DNA from: Paratrimastix pyriformis
Lineage: Eukaryota > Preaxostyla > Paratrimastigidae
Assembly (NCBI GenBank): GCA_027972325.1
Contig: JAPMOS010000001.1
Location: 1,405,821 to 1,469,820, forward strand
DNA length: 64,000 bases
Reading direction: 5' to 3'
The notes beneath the pieces are model-generated. The model was not told where the DNA came from, did not search any database, and saw nothing but the letters and a program-made list of their open reading frames with translations. Made by a program: the position numbers and the translations under genes. How positions within the stretch are numbered: the stretch's first letter is position 1; each line of letters opens with the position of its first letter. Below are positions 27,424-38,026 of the stretch, one piece after another.

Positions 27424-30400
27424 CTACCTGGGAAGGTACGACTGCGTGTTGAAACTGCCCGTTGTTGGATCGACCAAAGGGTCGGCAAGTAGCGGCGCGG
27501 CGTCTGTGTAACAAAGGAACATTGTCGAGTGGAGGGGACAGGATGAAAAGAGCCAGACCGTCCTCGCCTTCGGGCTGGCCTCTGCTGGGGTTCTCGTACC
27601 AGCGCACATCATCGGCCAGGACGTCCTCGTCGCCCCTTGGCTGCTGCGAGGGGTTTGCCGGACCGGGAGTGGAGGGCGTCGGCCGGGACCCGAGGGGCAC
27701 CCGCCGGGGCGGCGAGGCGAGCATGTCGTCGTAGGCCACCCCGAAGGCGGGCGGGGGGCGCAGGGAGGCGGCCAGCGAGGGGACGGGGCGCGGCGAGCCG
27801 TTGATGGAGCCGACTGTCTGCAGGCTGGACCCGAAGAGGGCCCCCGTGCCCGGGCCGGGCAGGGAAGCGCTGGGCATGGCCGAGAGCATCTGCAGCTCGG
27901 CGCCGCTCCGGGGGGCCGGGGCCGGGGGCGCCCGCATCCGGACCGAGGGAGCCGGAGCCCGCGGCTGGGGGGCCAGGGCCGGGCGGGGATCGCCCCGGAA
28001 GAGGGCCATCTCGTGATCCAGCCCCGAGGGCTCCGGCTCGGGGGGCCGATACCCCAGCAGCGACTGCCCCCCGGCCAGCGTGTCGTAAGGGGCCGGGCCC
28101 GCGCCAGGGGCCGCCGTGGCGACACTGGGCGACAGGCTCTGCGCCATCGTTAAGGCTGCGGCCGGGGGGATGGGTGGTGAGAGTGAGACGGGTGGGCGGC
28201 TGTGTGATGGCGGGCGGGCCCGGGAGCCGGGGGCACACGGACCGGAGGGGACCCGCATCAAGGAGGACCCCGCCACGGCCGAGCTGGCCGCAGCCTCGGA
28301 TCTGCCCCGCCGCAGGCACCGCCAGCCCCAACACAACCACCGCCAGACCCCGCCACCACGAGAGCGAGAGCGCGTGACATGAGGCGGAGTGTCCCAGGAG
28401 GCCGCGAGCGCTGAGTGGCCCAGAGGTTGGGGTGGGTCTGCACGGGGAGGGGGCGGACGCGGGTGCGGGGGCCATGCGGCCGGGGGTGGCGGCCTCGGTC
28501 TGGGCAAGGAGCGCGTCCACGATCTCGGCGAATGTGGGCCGCTGGGCGGGGTCCGCCCGCAGGCAGCGCGGGATGAGCTGCCGGAAGCAGGCAGGCGCAC
28601 GGGGCGGCACCTGCCCACGCCGCACCAGCCCCGGCCAGCCCCCCGCAGGGCACACCCCCAGAAAACCACCCCAGCTGATGATGACCCACACCGAGGCAGG
28701 GCGGAGGACGGTCATATGCCATGTGTGTGTGCCATGTGTGTGTGCCATGTGTGTGTGCCATGTGTGTGTGCCATGTGGGTGTGCCATGCCTGTGGGTGTG
28801 CCCTGATCCCGACCCACGGGTGGGAGGCAGTCGTCGGGGTGGGGCGGACCTCGAGGTGGACGGCGCCCTGGGTGAGGAGCAGCCGGACGTGGCGCGGGTG
28901 CATGCCCTCGAAGGGGAAGGCCCGGGTGGCCAGCTCGTAGCAGACCACCCCGAAGCTGTACACGTCGCTGGCCATGCTGAACGGCTGGCCCGACAGCACC
29001 TCGGGCGCCACGAACTCTGCCCACCCACCACCCGGGGCAAGATGAAGGGCAGGCGATGCGGCGCCCATCCGAATATATGGCCGTGAAGGAGCGGACGATG
29101 GCCATGAACGATGACCATGAAGGGATGACGATGGCCAGGAAGGGATGACGATGGCCAGGAAGGGATGACGATGGCCATGAGGGGATAACCGTGAAGGAGC
29201 GGATGATGGCCATTAGGCCATGAGGGGATTGGGGGATGATGATCATGGTCATGAGGGGATGGTCATGAGGGGATTGGCATGAGGGGATGGTCACGAGGGG
29301 ATGGTCACGAGGGGATGGTCACGAGGGGATGGTCACGAGGGGATGGTCACGAGGGGATGGTCACGAGGGGATGGTCATGAGGGATTGAGGGATTGGGGGC
29401 GGCCGCGGACCGATGTGGGGCAGTGCGTCGAGGGTCTCGGGGGTCAGGCGGTGGGGGGCCGAGCCCAGCTCGGAGACTTTCACGTTCAAGTTGTCGTCCA
29501 CCTGCCCCCCGCGGCCCCAGCCCGTTCCCCACCGACAGGACCACAGGACCCCAGACGCAGCAGCGTGGCCCATGTGAGGCGGGGTGGCCCATGTGACATG
29601 TGAGGCGGGGTGGCCCAGGTGACATGTGAGGCGGGGTGGCCCATGTGAGATGTGAGGCGGGGTGGCCCATGTGAGATGTGAGGCGGGGTGGCCCATGTGA
29701 CATGTGAGGCGAGGTGGCCCAGGTGACATGTGAGGCGGGGTGCCCCATGTGGGGCGGCGGGGCGGCGGGGAGGGCCGGCGACACGGCGAGTGGGCGGTGG
29801 GGGGTGGAAGGTGGGATGGCGGTGGGATGGCGGTGGGATGGCGGTGGGATGGCGGCGGGGGGTGCGGGGCGGCTGGCGGACGAGGAGCGAGTGGGAGCTG
29901 AGGGTGCGGTGGATGATGGGCGGGTCGAGCTGGTGCAGGTAGTTCATCCCCCGGGCCGCGCTCAGGGCCATCTCCACCCGCTGCGGCCACCTGGTCGGCC
30001 CACAGGCACACCAGCCACAGCCACACCAAGACACAGCCGCCAAGACACAGCCACACCAAGACACAGCCACCAAGACACAGCCACACCAAGACACAGCCGC
30101 CAAGACACAGCCACACCAAGACACAGCCACCAAGACACAGCCACACCAAGACACAGCCGCCAAGACACAGCCACACCAAGACACAGCCACCAAGACACAG
30201 CCACACCAAGACACAGCCGCCAAGACAGCCCCGGGTGGATGTGAGTCGCATCATCTCGTGTGGCCGGCCAGGCCGAGTGGGGGCGAGCACCGAAGTGCGG
30301 GGGTGGCGGCGGCCGGGGCGGACGGGAGCCTGGTGCGGGACGCGAGCAGCTGGTGGAGGGACTGGGTCATGGCCTCGGTGACCAGCAGCCGGGTGCCGCT

Positions 30401-33400
30401 GTGGGCGTCCTCGGTGGCCCCCAGGAAGAGGATCACGTTCGGGTGCCGCAGGTTCCTGCATACACACGCAGCCCGTCCCCCAGACCCGCATGCCGCCAGC
30501 GGTGCCGTCAGCGGTGCCGCCCAGGGGGCAGGCGGGCGGGAGACGTGGGACAGGGGGCAGGCGGGCGGGAGACGTGGGACGGGGACGGGGACGGGGACGG
30601 GGACGGGGACGGGGACGGGGACGGGGACGGGGACGGGGACGGGGGACGGGGACGGGGACGGGGGACGGGGACGGGGACGGGGACGGGGGACGGGGGACGG
30701 GGGACGGGGGACGGGGACGGGGACGGGGGACGGGGACGGGGACGGGGACGGGGACGGGGACGGGGACGGGGACGAGGGACGAGGGACGGGGACGGGGCTG
30801 ACCGGAGGATGGAGGTCTCGCGGCGGAAGGCCTCGAGCCGCTCGGGGGTGGCGTGGCCGTAGTAGAGCAGCTTCACCTGCACACATCCCCATCCCCATCC
30901 CCATCCCCATCCCCATCCCCATCCCCATCCCATCCCCATCCCCATCCCCATCCCCATCCCCATCCCCATCCCCATCCCCATCCCCAGTCCCAGCCCCGCA
31001 TCCCGACCCGGCACAGCAGGCCCCCGCCCCCCCACGAATCCGCAGCGAGTTGAGGTCGGGAACCGAGCGGAAGAGGGGAGGAGGCGCAGCAGGGCGGCGG
31101 TGGGTGGCGGGGGGACGGGGGGCCGACCATGACTGCGGTCCCGTGGAAGTCGCCCCTGAAGGTCTCGCTGGAGGGCCCGCTGCTGATGGGGCGCTTCTTG
31201 TCGTACGTGAGGCCCTCGAAGGTGATGCTCGTCATCTGGCCCCCGCTCTCCAGTGCGTGCAGCTGCCCCCGGCCCCCCGTCCCCAGGGCCCGGCCCCATG
31301 GCCCAGGGCACAGCCAGCCGAAGGGCACCATCAGCACATGGGCACAAGTTGGGCCGAACGGCCGGCCACGATCCAGTGGTGAGGCGAGCCGAGCCGAGCC
31401 GAGCCGAGCCGAGGCGGAATGGAACGGAACGGAACGGGCGGGTGGGGCGGGACGGGCGATGCGTGGCGTGGCGTGGCGAGGCGAGGCGGGGGCGGGGTGG
31501 GGGGCCGGACCTTTTCCAGGGAGCGGCGCTTCTTGCGGTACCACCGGCACAGGCAGAGCACCGTCACCGCCAGCACGGCCATCAGCAGGGCCGCCGCCGC
31601 CGCACCCATGCCCCACAGCAGTCTGGCCACCCAGCCGAGCCCCCGACCCAATGAGGGGAATGCGGATGGCGGTGAAGCGTGCGCGGCGGGGGATGGAGGG
31701 ACCGAGGACACGGCAGCGATGCGAGCGTGCCATGGGCGTGCCATGGGCGTGCCATGGGCGTGCCATGGGCGTGCCATGTGTGGGCCGTGGGGGCCGCGGA
31801 CCCGGGGGTGATGGCCGTGTACGTGACCGAATCGGCGCTGAAGCAGCGCGCGTCGTTGGCCAGCCGGATCTCCGAGGTCTCCACCGGGTCTGCAGCGACC
31901 GCCCCACGTCGCGCACCGCCAGACCAGCGACCGCCACCCGACCAGACGGCACGGCCCGGGATGGTCAGCCCGGGATGGTCAGCACCAGCGAGCGCCACGA
32001 TCCGTCCGTGGCCCCAGCCCAACCAGCGTTGCCCCAACAAGGAGCAGAGGCATCGGAGGAGCAAGTACGGGCGGGCGGGCGGGCGGGCGGGCGGGCGGGC
32101 GGGCGGGGCGACCTGTGGGCATGGTGCAGGCGAATGTGCGCGTGTCGACTGGCTGGGCCTCGACCAGGACGCTCCCGTTGCGGCTGGTGATGAGGCAGTG
32201 GGGTCGTAGAAGCAGGGCCCCGCGGCCTGCAGGAAGACCGAGATCTGGTCCCAGGCGAACCCGCTGGCGGGGCTCAGGTCCACAATCTCGGGCGCGGGGA
32301 TCGCTGCAGACACGCCCATCCCGGCACCCGCCCATCCCCGGCACCCGCCCATCCCCGGCACCCGCCCATCCCCGGCACCCGCCCATCCCCGGCACCCGCC
32401 GACCCACCGCCGCACTCGGTCAGTGGCCGGTTGGCGAACCCCACCGCGGCAACAGATCCTGGGATGGGCGCACAGGGCGTGCGCGTGGCGCTGTGTGGGC
32501 ACGTGCAGGGCGTGGCGTGGCGGGGCGGGGGGGGGGGGGGGGGGGGCGGCCCCCTGACGGACAGCAGTTAGCCGATGCGCAGGAGGGGGCGCAGAAGACC
32601 CAGGCCACGGGGGGGTCCGTCTGGTCTGCGGGCCCGGTGCCCTCGAAGCGGCAGGCCCCGTCGGCCCTGAAGGAGCTTCCCGAGTTGCAGTGCACGTTGG
32701 CCGGGCCCCCGAAGTCCTCCCGCAGGGCAGTGTTGCCCCCGAAGAAGGTCCCGCTCGCGTTGACGTCGTACCCTGCGCCCGCCCGTCCCAGGCCACGAGG
32801 TAATGAGGGATGAGGTGCCGCAGTGCGGCGGTACGAGAAGGGCGAGAGGGGGAGGCGAGGGGAGGCGAGAGGGGGAGGCGAGAGGGGAGGCGAGAGGGAG
32901 GCGAGAGGGAGGCGAGAGGGGAGGCGAGAGGAGCGGGGTGGCCCTGCGGACCGAGGAAGGCCAGCCCGCCGCCCATGTTGTTGGCCAGCCGGCAGTCGCG
33001 CATGTCGAGGGCGCCCCGCCGGGCCGCGCTGCTCATGGTCAGGTAGACCGCCCCTGCCCCACACATCGCCCCACACCGCCCCACACCGAGCCGCCCGCCG
33101 ACGTCAGATGCCGTCAGTCAGGAGAAGCGGCGCGGGGGGCCGAGGTCACCCGGGGGCAGGCGGCATCCAAGCAGGCGCGCGGGTGGGGGTGGGGGTGGGG
33201 GTGGGGGTGGGGGTGGGGTTGCGGGTGCGGGTGCGGGTGCGGGTGCGGGTGCGGGTGCGGGTGCGGGTGCGGGTGCGGGTGCGGGGAGGGGAGGGGGGAG
33301 GCGGACCGCCCGCGAAGAAGGTGTCCTGGGTGACGTTGACGGTGAGCCTGTTGTCGGCGATGGAGACGCCCAGCATGGCCATGTCCAGGTCCTGGCCCAC

Positions 33401-36400
33401 CTGCCCGCCATGGCCCACACCCCCGTACCGGACCGATGGACCGATGACATGGCGGACGTGAGCGGGACCCGGGCCGATGTGGACATGGGGGCGGCGCGGG
33501 CGCGGGCGACGGACAACTGCGCCGAAGGGGACGGCGGTGTTGGCCTCGATGGCCGTCCGGGCGATGGTCACGTCGGCCTTGAAGAAGGTCAGCGCGCCCC
33601 AGCCGGGCCCGGTTCTCGCGGAAATCCGCCTGCCCCACCCGCAAGCAGGCCCCCCCCCCCCCCCCCCCCCCCCCATACGGATCACACCGCCGCAGGCCCG
33701 TCAGCGCCCCGTGGGAGGCAATGGTGACTCGGGTGTGCGTTGTGCTTGGTGCGCGTGCTTGGTGTGTTGTGCTGGCGGGCGGTGCCGGCGGTGCCGGCGG
33801 TGCCGGGCGGACCGCTTCGATGTCGGCGGCGATGTACGAGGCGGCCAGGGCGCCGCCCGAGTAGGCCAGGTTGCGGGCGAAGGAGCAGTTCTCGAGGCCC
33901 ACCCACTGGGCCCCCACCAGGTCGACGGCCCCCCCGTAGCAGGCCGAGTTGGCCCCGGGGCCCATCGGGTCGGCCCCCGCCCGGTTGTCGGCGAAGGTGC
34001 AGTTGGAGAAGGCCACCGACTCGGTGTAGTCGCTGTGGTACATGGCCACCGCCCCCCCCGACTGCCCCCGCCCCGTCCCCCCGTCCCCCCGGCAGCCCCA
34101 CGGTGGGTGGTGACACGAAGGAGGGGAGTGGAGGGGAGTGGAGGGGAGTGGAGGGGAGTGGAGGGGAGTGGAGGGAGGGACGGCCGGGGCTCCCCAAACA
34201 CCGCGCCAACCGGGAGCAGCCGTGTGTGGTGGCGGGCCGACCTGTGCGGCCAGGTTGAAGGCCCAGTGGGTGTCGAAGAAGGCCGCCGCGGGGCACTCGA
34301 GCAGCCGGACGGCGCCCCCGTCGGAGGCGAGGTCGGCCCGGTTGGCGGCGAAGAGGCAGCCCCACATGAAGACCCGCACCGCCTGCAGGAAGCAGGCCCC
34401 GCCCCCGTCGATGCCGCCCTTGGAGGAGGAGACCGTGTTCCCCAGGAAGCGGGTCTCGTGCACCCGCAGCTCGTCCCCCTGCAGCACCGCCAGGGCGCCC
34501 CCGGCCCCGTGGCCGCTCTTGTTCTCCTCGAAGAGACAGTTCCGGCTGCTCCCGTCCGACAGCTGCCAGCGGGGGGGGGGGGGGGGGGGGGGGGGGCAGC
34601 CGCCAGCAGGTCCAGACGTCAGCCCGGAAGGAAGGCTTGGGGGCGGCGGGGCGGGGCGGCGAGGGCGGCCGGATGGGGGGGGGGGGGGGGGGCAGACCTG
34701 GAGGGCCATGATGGCGCCGCCGCTGCCCCGCTCGACGTAGTTGCCGGCGAAGCGGCAGCCCACCAGGTGCAGGCTCAGGCACGAGCCCAGCGAGAGGCCC
34801 CCCCCAGAGACCGAGGCCCGGTTGGCCGTGAACTGTGGCCGCCCGTGTGGTGGGGGAGAGGCGCCCGGTCGGGGCGGCGACGAGACGATGAGTCGCGGCG
34901 AAGAGGGATGGGGGCTGGGTGCTGGGGAGCTGGGTGCGGGCCGGCGGGGCGGGGGGCCGGGCGGGACCTGGGTGTCGCGGATGGTGAGCCTGTCGGCGTG
35001 CTTGAGGAAGGCGGCGCCCCCTCGATGGCGGCCTCGTTGTCCTCGAAGCGCGACTCGAGGGCCGTCAGCAGGGACACGTTCAGGAAGTACAGCCCTGCCG
35101 CCGGCGCCCAACAGCAACAACAATGACCAGCGGCGCCCCACACAACCCACAACCCGTATGCCGCACAGCATGCGATGGTGGGTGCTGAGGCGCCGGCAGG
35201 GGGGGGGGGGTAGGGGGGGGGGGGATCGGGGGGTTGATGGCGACCTGCGCCGAAGTTTCCGAGGCAGTGGGTCAGGTTGACCCGGTCGAAGAGGCAGTCC
35301 ACGCCCCGGTGGAAGGCCACCGCCCGCCCATGTAGGCCCAGTTGTCGGCCCAGAGGGTCTCCCGGACGGCCAGGCTGTCGGTCTCCCAGCCCCCAGGCCG
35401 CCCCCCGTGGCCCGGGCCAGGTTGCCTGTGAAGTTGCACCGGGCCAGCGAGAGCTGGCTGCTGTACTGCACCATGAAGCCGCCCCGGCCAGGGCTCCAGT
35501 TGTGCAGGAAGAGCACCTCCTCCAGCCGCACCTCCAGCGCCCACCCTAGCAGCCCCCCGCCCAGCGTCGAGGCCTGCAGGCAGCACGCCGCCACACCCAC
35601 AAACCGCCCCGAGGATGGTCAGCCATCCAGCCCGGGGTGGGTGGGTGGGTGGGTGGGGGTGGGTGGTGGGGGGAGGGGGGGGGGGGGGGGGGGACAGGTG
35701 CCGGAGGGGCGATGGGCGGGGCCGGTGCTGGGCTGGGGGGCTGGTGGCGGGCCGACCAGGTTGAGGACGAAGCTGCTGCGGACGAGGGACCCGTTGATGA
35801 AGCTCTCCACGTCGAGGCCCGCCCCCGCCTCGCCGGCCGTGTTCCGCTCGACCAGCAGACCCGACATGCTCACGTTCCCCGTCCACGTCTGCCCCGGCCG
35901 ACCCACGCAGCGGCCACAGGAAAACGAACGAACGAACGAACCAGCCATCCAATGAGACCAACCAGCCAGCCACCCAATGAGGGCGCTCGAGCGGGGATGA
36001 CTGGAGAACAGGAGGGGAGGAGGAGAGGAGGAGGAGGAGGGAGGAGGGGAGGACGATGGCCGCGCCGACCATGACCATGGCGCCGCCGCTGAGGGCGGCC
36101 CGGTTGTCGGCGAAGGTGATATCCTCCAGGGCCCCGTCGGTGGTGTTGTACAGGTACACAGACCCCCCGTGGGCCCCGGCCGTGTTGTGGGTGAAACTCA
36201 CTGCAGCCGGGAGCCCCCGGGCGGTAGCGGGGGGGGGGGGGGGGGGGGGGGGGGAGTGGTGAGGGTTCGGCGGGATGGGGCAGGGGCGAGGCAGTCCGAG
36301 GCGTGGGGGGCGGGCGGACCGTTGCGCCAGTGGGAGCCCAGGGTGGCCTTGGCGAAGATGGCGCCCCCGGAGAGGCCGGCCTGGTTGCCCTGGAAGCGTC

Positions 36401-37977
36401 CGCCGGTCAGGCGGATGTCCTGGGCCGCCAGCAGGCACAGGCAGCCCCCGTCGGCCCCGGCCTGGTTGCCCGTGCAGTTGACCCCATCCAGCTGGGCCTG
36501 GGCTGCCAACTGGGCGGGCCAGCGTGGCCGGGCCCCAGCAGACGGGCAGGTGAGCGCGGCGCACGCCGGTGCGTGGGCGGGTGCGTGGGCGGGTGCGTGG
36601 GCGGGTGCGTGGGCGGGTGCGTGGGCGGGTGCGTGGGCGGGTGCGTGGGCGGGTGCGCGGGCGGGTGCGGACCTCGATGTAGATGGCCCCCCCCGAGGAG
36701 GCGCTGTTCCCCTCGAGGGCCACCTCCCGGAGCCGCAGCGGGTTGACATTCATGCTGCGGGCCATCGCAGCCCGTCGGTCAGGTCGGGCCGGAGCAGAAC
36801 AAGTCTGTGAGCGCGGGGTTGGGGTTGGGGTGGGGTGGCATGGGCGCGGGCGGGCCGGACGGACAAGTATATGGCGCCCCCGGAGCGAGATGAGGTGTTG
36901 TTGAGGAAGCGGGTCCGCTCGATGGTGGCCGCCAGGCCGCGGAAGAAGACGCCCCCGCCCGGGTTCTCGACGGCCACGTTGTCGCTGAAGAGGCAGTCCT
37001 GGATCAGGCCCTGCGCCGCCCGGTAGACCTCGAGCCCCCCCGCTGCAGGCAGGCACACCCAGGCACAGACACAGCGGCAGACAGACAGCCAGGCACGGTG
37101 GGTCGGCGGATGCGGCTCTCCCACTCATAGCCCACCCAGGCGGCGCGGGCACTGGGGGGCTGCACGGACCGTAGAGGAGGGCCCTGTTGGCGCTGAAGGC
37201 GGCCTGGGCGATGGTCAGCTGGGGGGTGTCCTTGACGTACACGGCCCCCCCGCTGAAGCGGGCCTGGTTGCCCACGAACCGCGACCGGCGGATCGTGACA
37301 ACCCCTGGAGACGGTGCCGGGGTGGAGGTGGGCCACGGGGGGGCGGTGTCAGTTGGGCCAGGAGGGGAGGGCCTCGCCCCCCGGGGACGGACCGGCCCGC
37401 TGCTGGATGGCCCCGCCCCAGTCGCTGGCGGTGTTGTCCTGGAAGAGGCAGTCCTCCACCAGGAGGGTCTTGCCGGCCCCGTCGAAGTAGAGGCCGCCCC
37501 CCGTGGTGCCTGTGTTGTTGATGAAGGCGCACTGCCGCACCGTCAGCTCCGAGGTCCCAACCGCAACCGCGCAGCCGGTCGTGTCCCGGAAGGTGATCCC
37601 GCTGATGGTCACATTAGACCTGTCAACGATCAACGAGGTGCGCCCGGATCCGAGACAACGAAAGATCGTCCCGTTGACCACTCCAACGAGATTGACCGTT
37701 TGGGAGGCAATGTGGATGTCGCATTCTAACCAGTGGAAGCCGCGGATAATGACATACTTGGGGGAAGAGACGGACCCGTAAAATTCCACGCCGGGAGGAA
37801 GACCGTTGACGGCTCTGAGATGAGTTGGGTCACCCAGTAAAGGTTCTGACAAGGATGTGCTTGGGAACCACAATCCTGTGTGTCACTCCCCAATGTGGGA
37901 GATAAATAAAAATCTCTCCCACGTACCAACAAAAACAAGATTGGAAGGATCCCGAGGTAGAAGCGGAAACTGGTCAT
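27424..37977 (-). CDS. Giant beta-helix receptor-like pseudokinase (TKL type)
   Basis: The ATG at 37977 starts a signal peptide (MTSFRFYLGILPILFLLVRG) and a Cys-containing cap (FYLSPTLGSD, CGSQAHPCQ). From ~37.8 to 32.2 kb come many exons of right-handed beta-helix repeats with the GGA[IVL] and FxxN signature known from chlamydial Pmp and polymorphic surface proteins (GGAIYIEV, GGAVYVKD, FADNRAALSGGAMV). A transmembrane helix (AAAAALLMAVLAVTVLCLC, ~31.6 kb) is followed by basic residues and a tyrosine-kinase-like domain (31.2-28.5 kb). Lys (VKLLYY) and the helix-C Glu (RRETSIL) remain, but the Gly loop is degenerate, HRD reads HRT (29903-29911) and DFG reads ELG (29463-29471). APEVL, SDVYSFGVV and the C-lobe are intact. 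A Pro/Ala tail ends at 27424. About twenty introns have donors GTCCGCC, GTCGGCC or GTCTGCC. Exon borders are approximate. Confidence 0.8.
28717..28800. repeat. GCCATGTGTGTGT array in a pseudokinase intron
   Basis: About five copies of a 14-bp GTGTGTGCCATGT-type unit between kinase exons. Confidence 0.75.
29080..29385. repeat. GAGGGGATGGTCAC-type array in a pseudokinase intron
   Basis: A graded array: GGATGACGATGGCCA units at the left change to perfect 15-bp GGGGATGGTCACGAG units at the right. All lie between exons carrying the activation-segment region and APEVL. Confidence 0.8.
29562..29755. repeat. 27-bp minisatellite in a pseudokinase intron
   Basis: Seven to eight copies of a unit containing GAGGCGGGGTGGCCCATGTG, just upstream (in gene direction) of the ELG exon. 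Confidence 0.8.
30008..30228. repeat. ACACAGCCACCAAG-type minisatellite in a pseudokinase intron
   Basis: About seven copies of a ~30-bp higher-order unit made of alternating CCACACCAAGACACAG and CCACCAAGACACAG halves; the second half varies C to G (CCGCCAAG) in every other copy. Confidence 0.8.
30569..30800. repeat. GGGGAC hexamer array in a pseudokinase intron
   Basis: Near-perfect GGGGAC repeat with 7-bp GGGGGAC interruptions over ~225 bp, in the intron after the helix-C exon. G-runs on this strand (C-runs in the sense RNA) make DNA quadruplex formation possible. Confidence 0.85.
30885..30985. repeat. CATCCC hexamer array in a pseudokinase intron
   Basis: Sixteen or so copies; it lies in the intron immediately before the helix-C exon, so two successive introns carry unrelated hexamers. 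Confidence 0.85.
32318..32405. repeat. 17-bp GGCACCCGCCCATCCCC minisatellite in a beta-helix intron
   Basis: About five near-perfect copies. Confidence 0.8.
33179..33292. repeat. GGGTGG then GGGTGC hexamer array in a beta-helix intron
   Basis: A run of GGGTGG units switches to GGGTGC part-way, consistent with local expansion from one founder variant. Confidence 0.8.
36565..36668. repeat. 12-bp GTGCGTGGGCGG minisatellite in a beta-helix intron
   Basis: Eight or so copies next to an exon boundary read as GAG|GTCCGCACC on the minus strand. Confidence 0.8.
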
Positions 37978-38026
37978 CGCATCAGATTAAAAAGATAGGG
38001 ACGAGAACTGAAGGGACGAGCATGCT
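37978..38026. promoter_or_regulatory. Shared divergent spacer of the two receptor-like kinases
   Basis: Only 49 bp separate the two start codons of the head-to-head paralogues. It is A/G-rich and far less GC-rich than the gene bodies. Presumed bidirectional promoter and leader region; no core motif is recognised. Confidence 0.5.
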
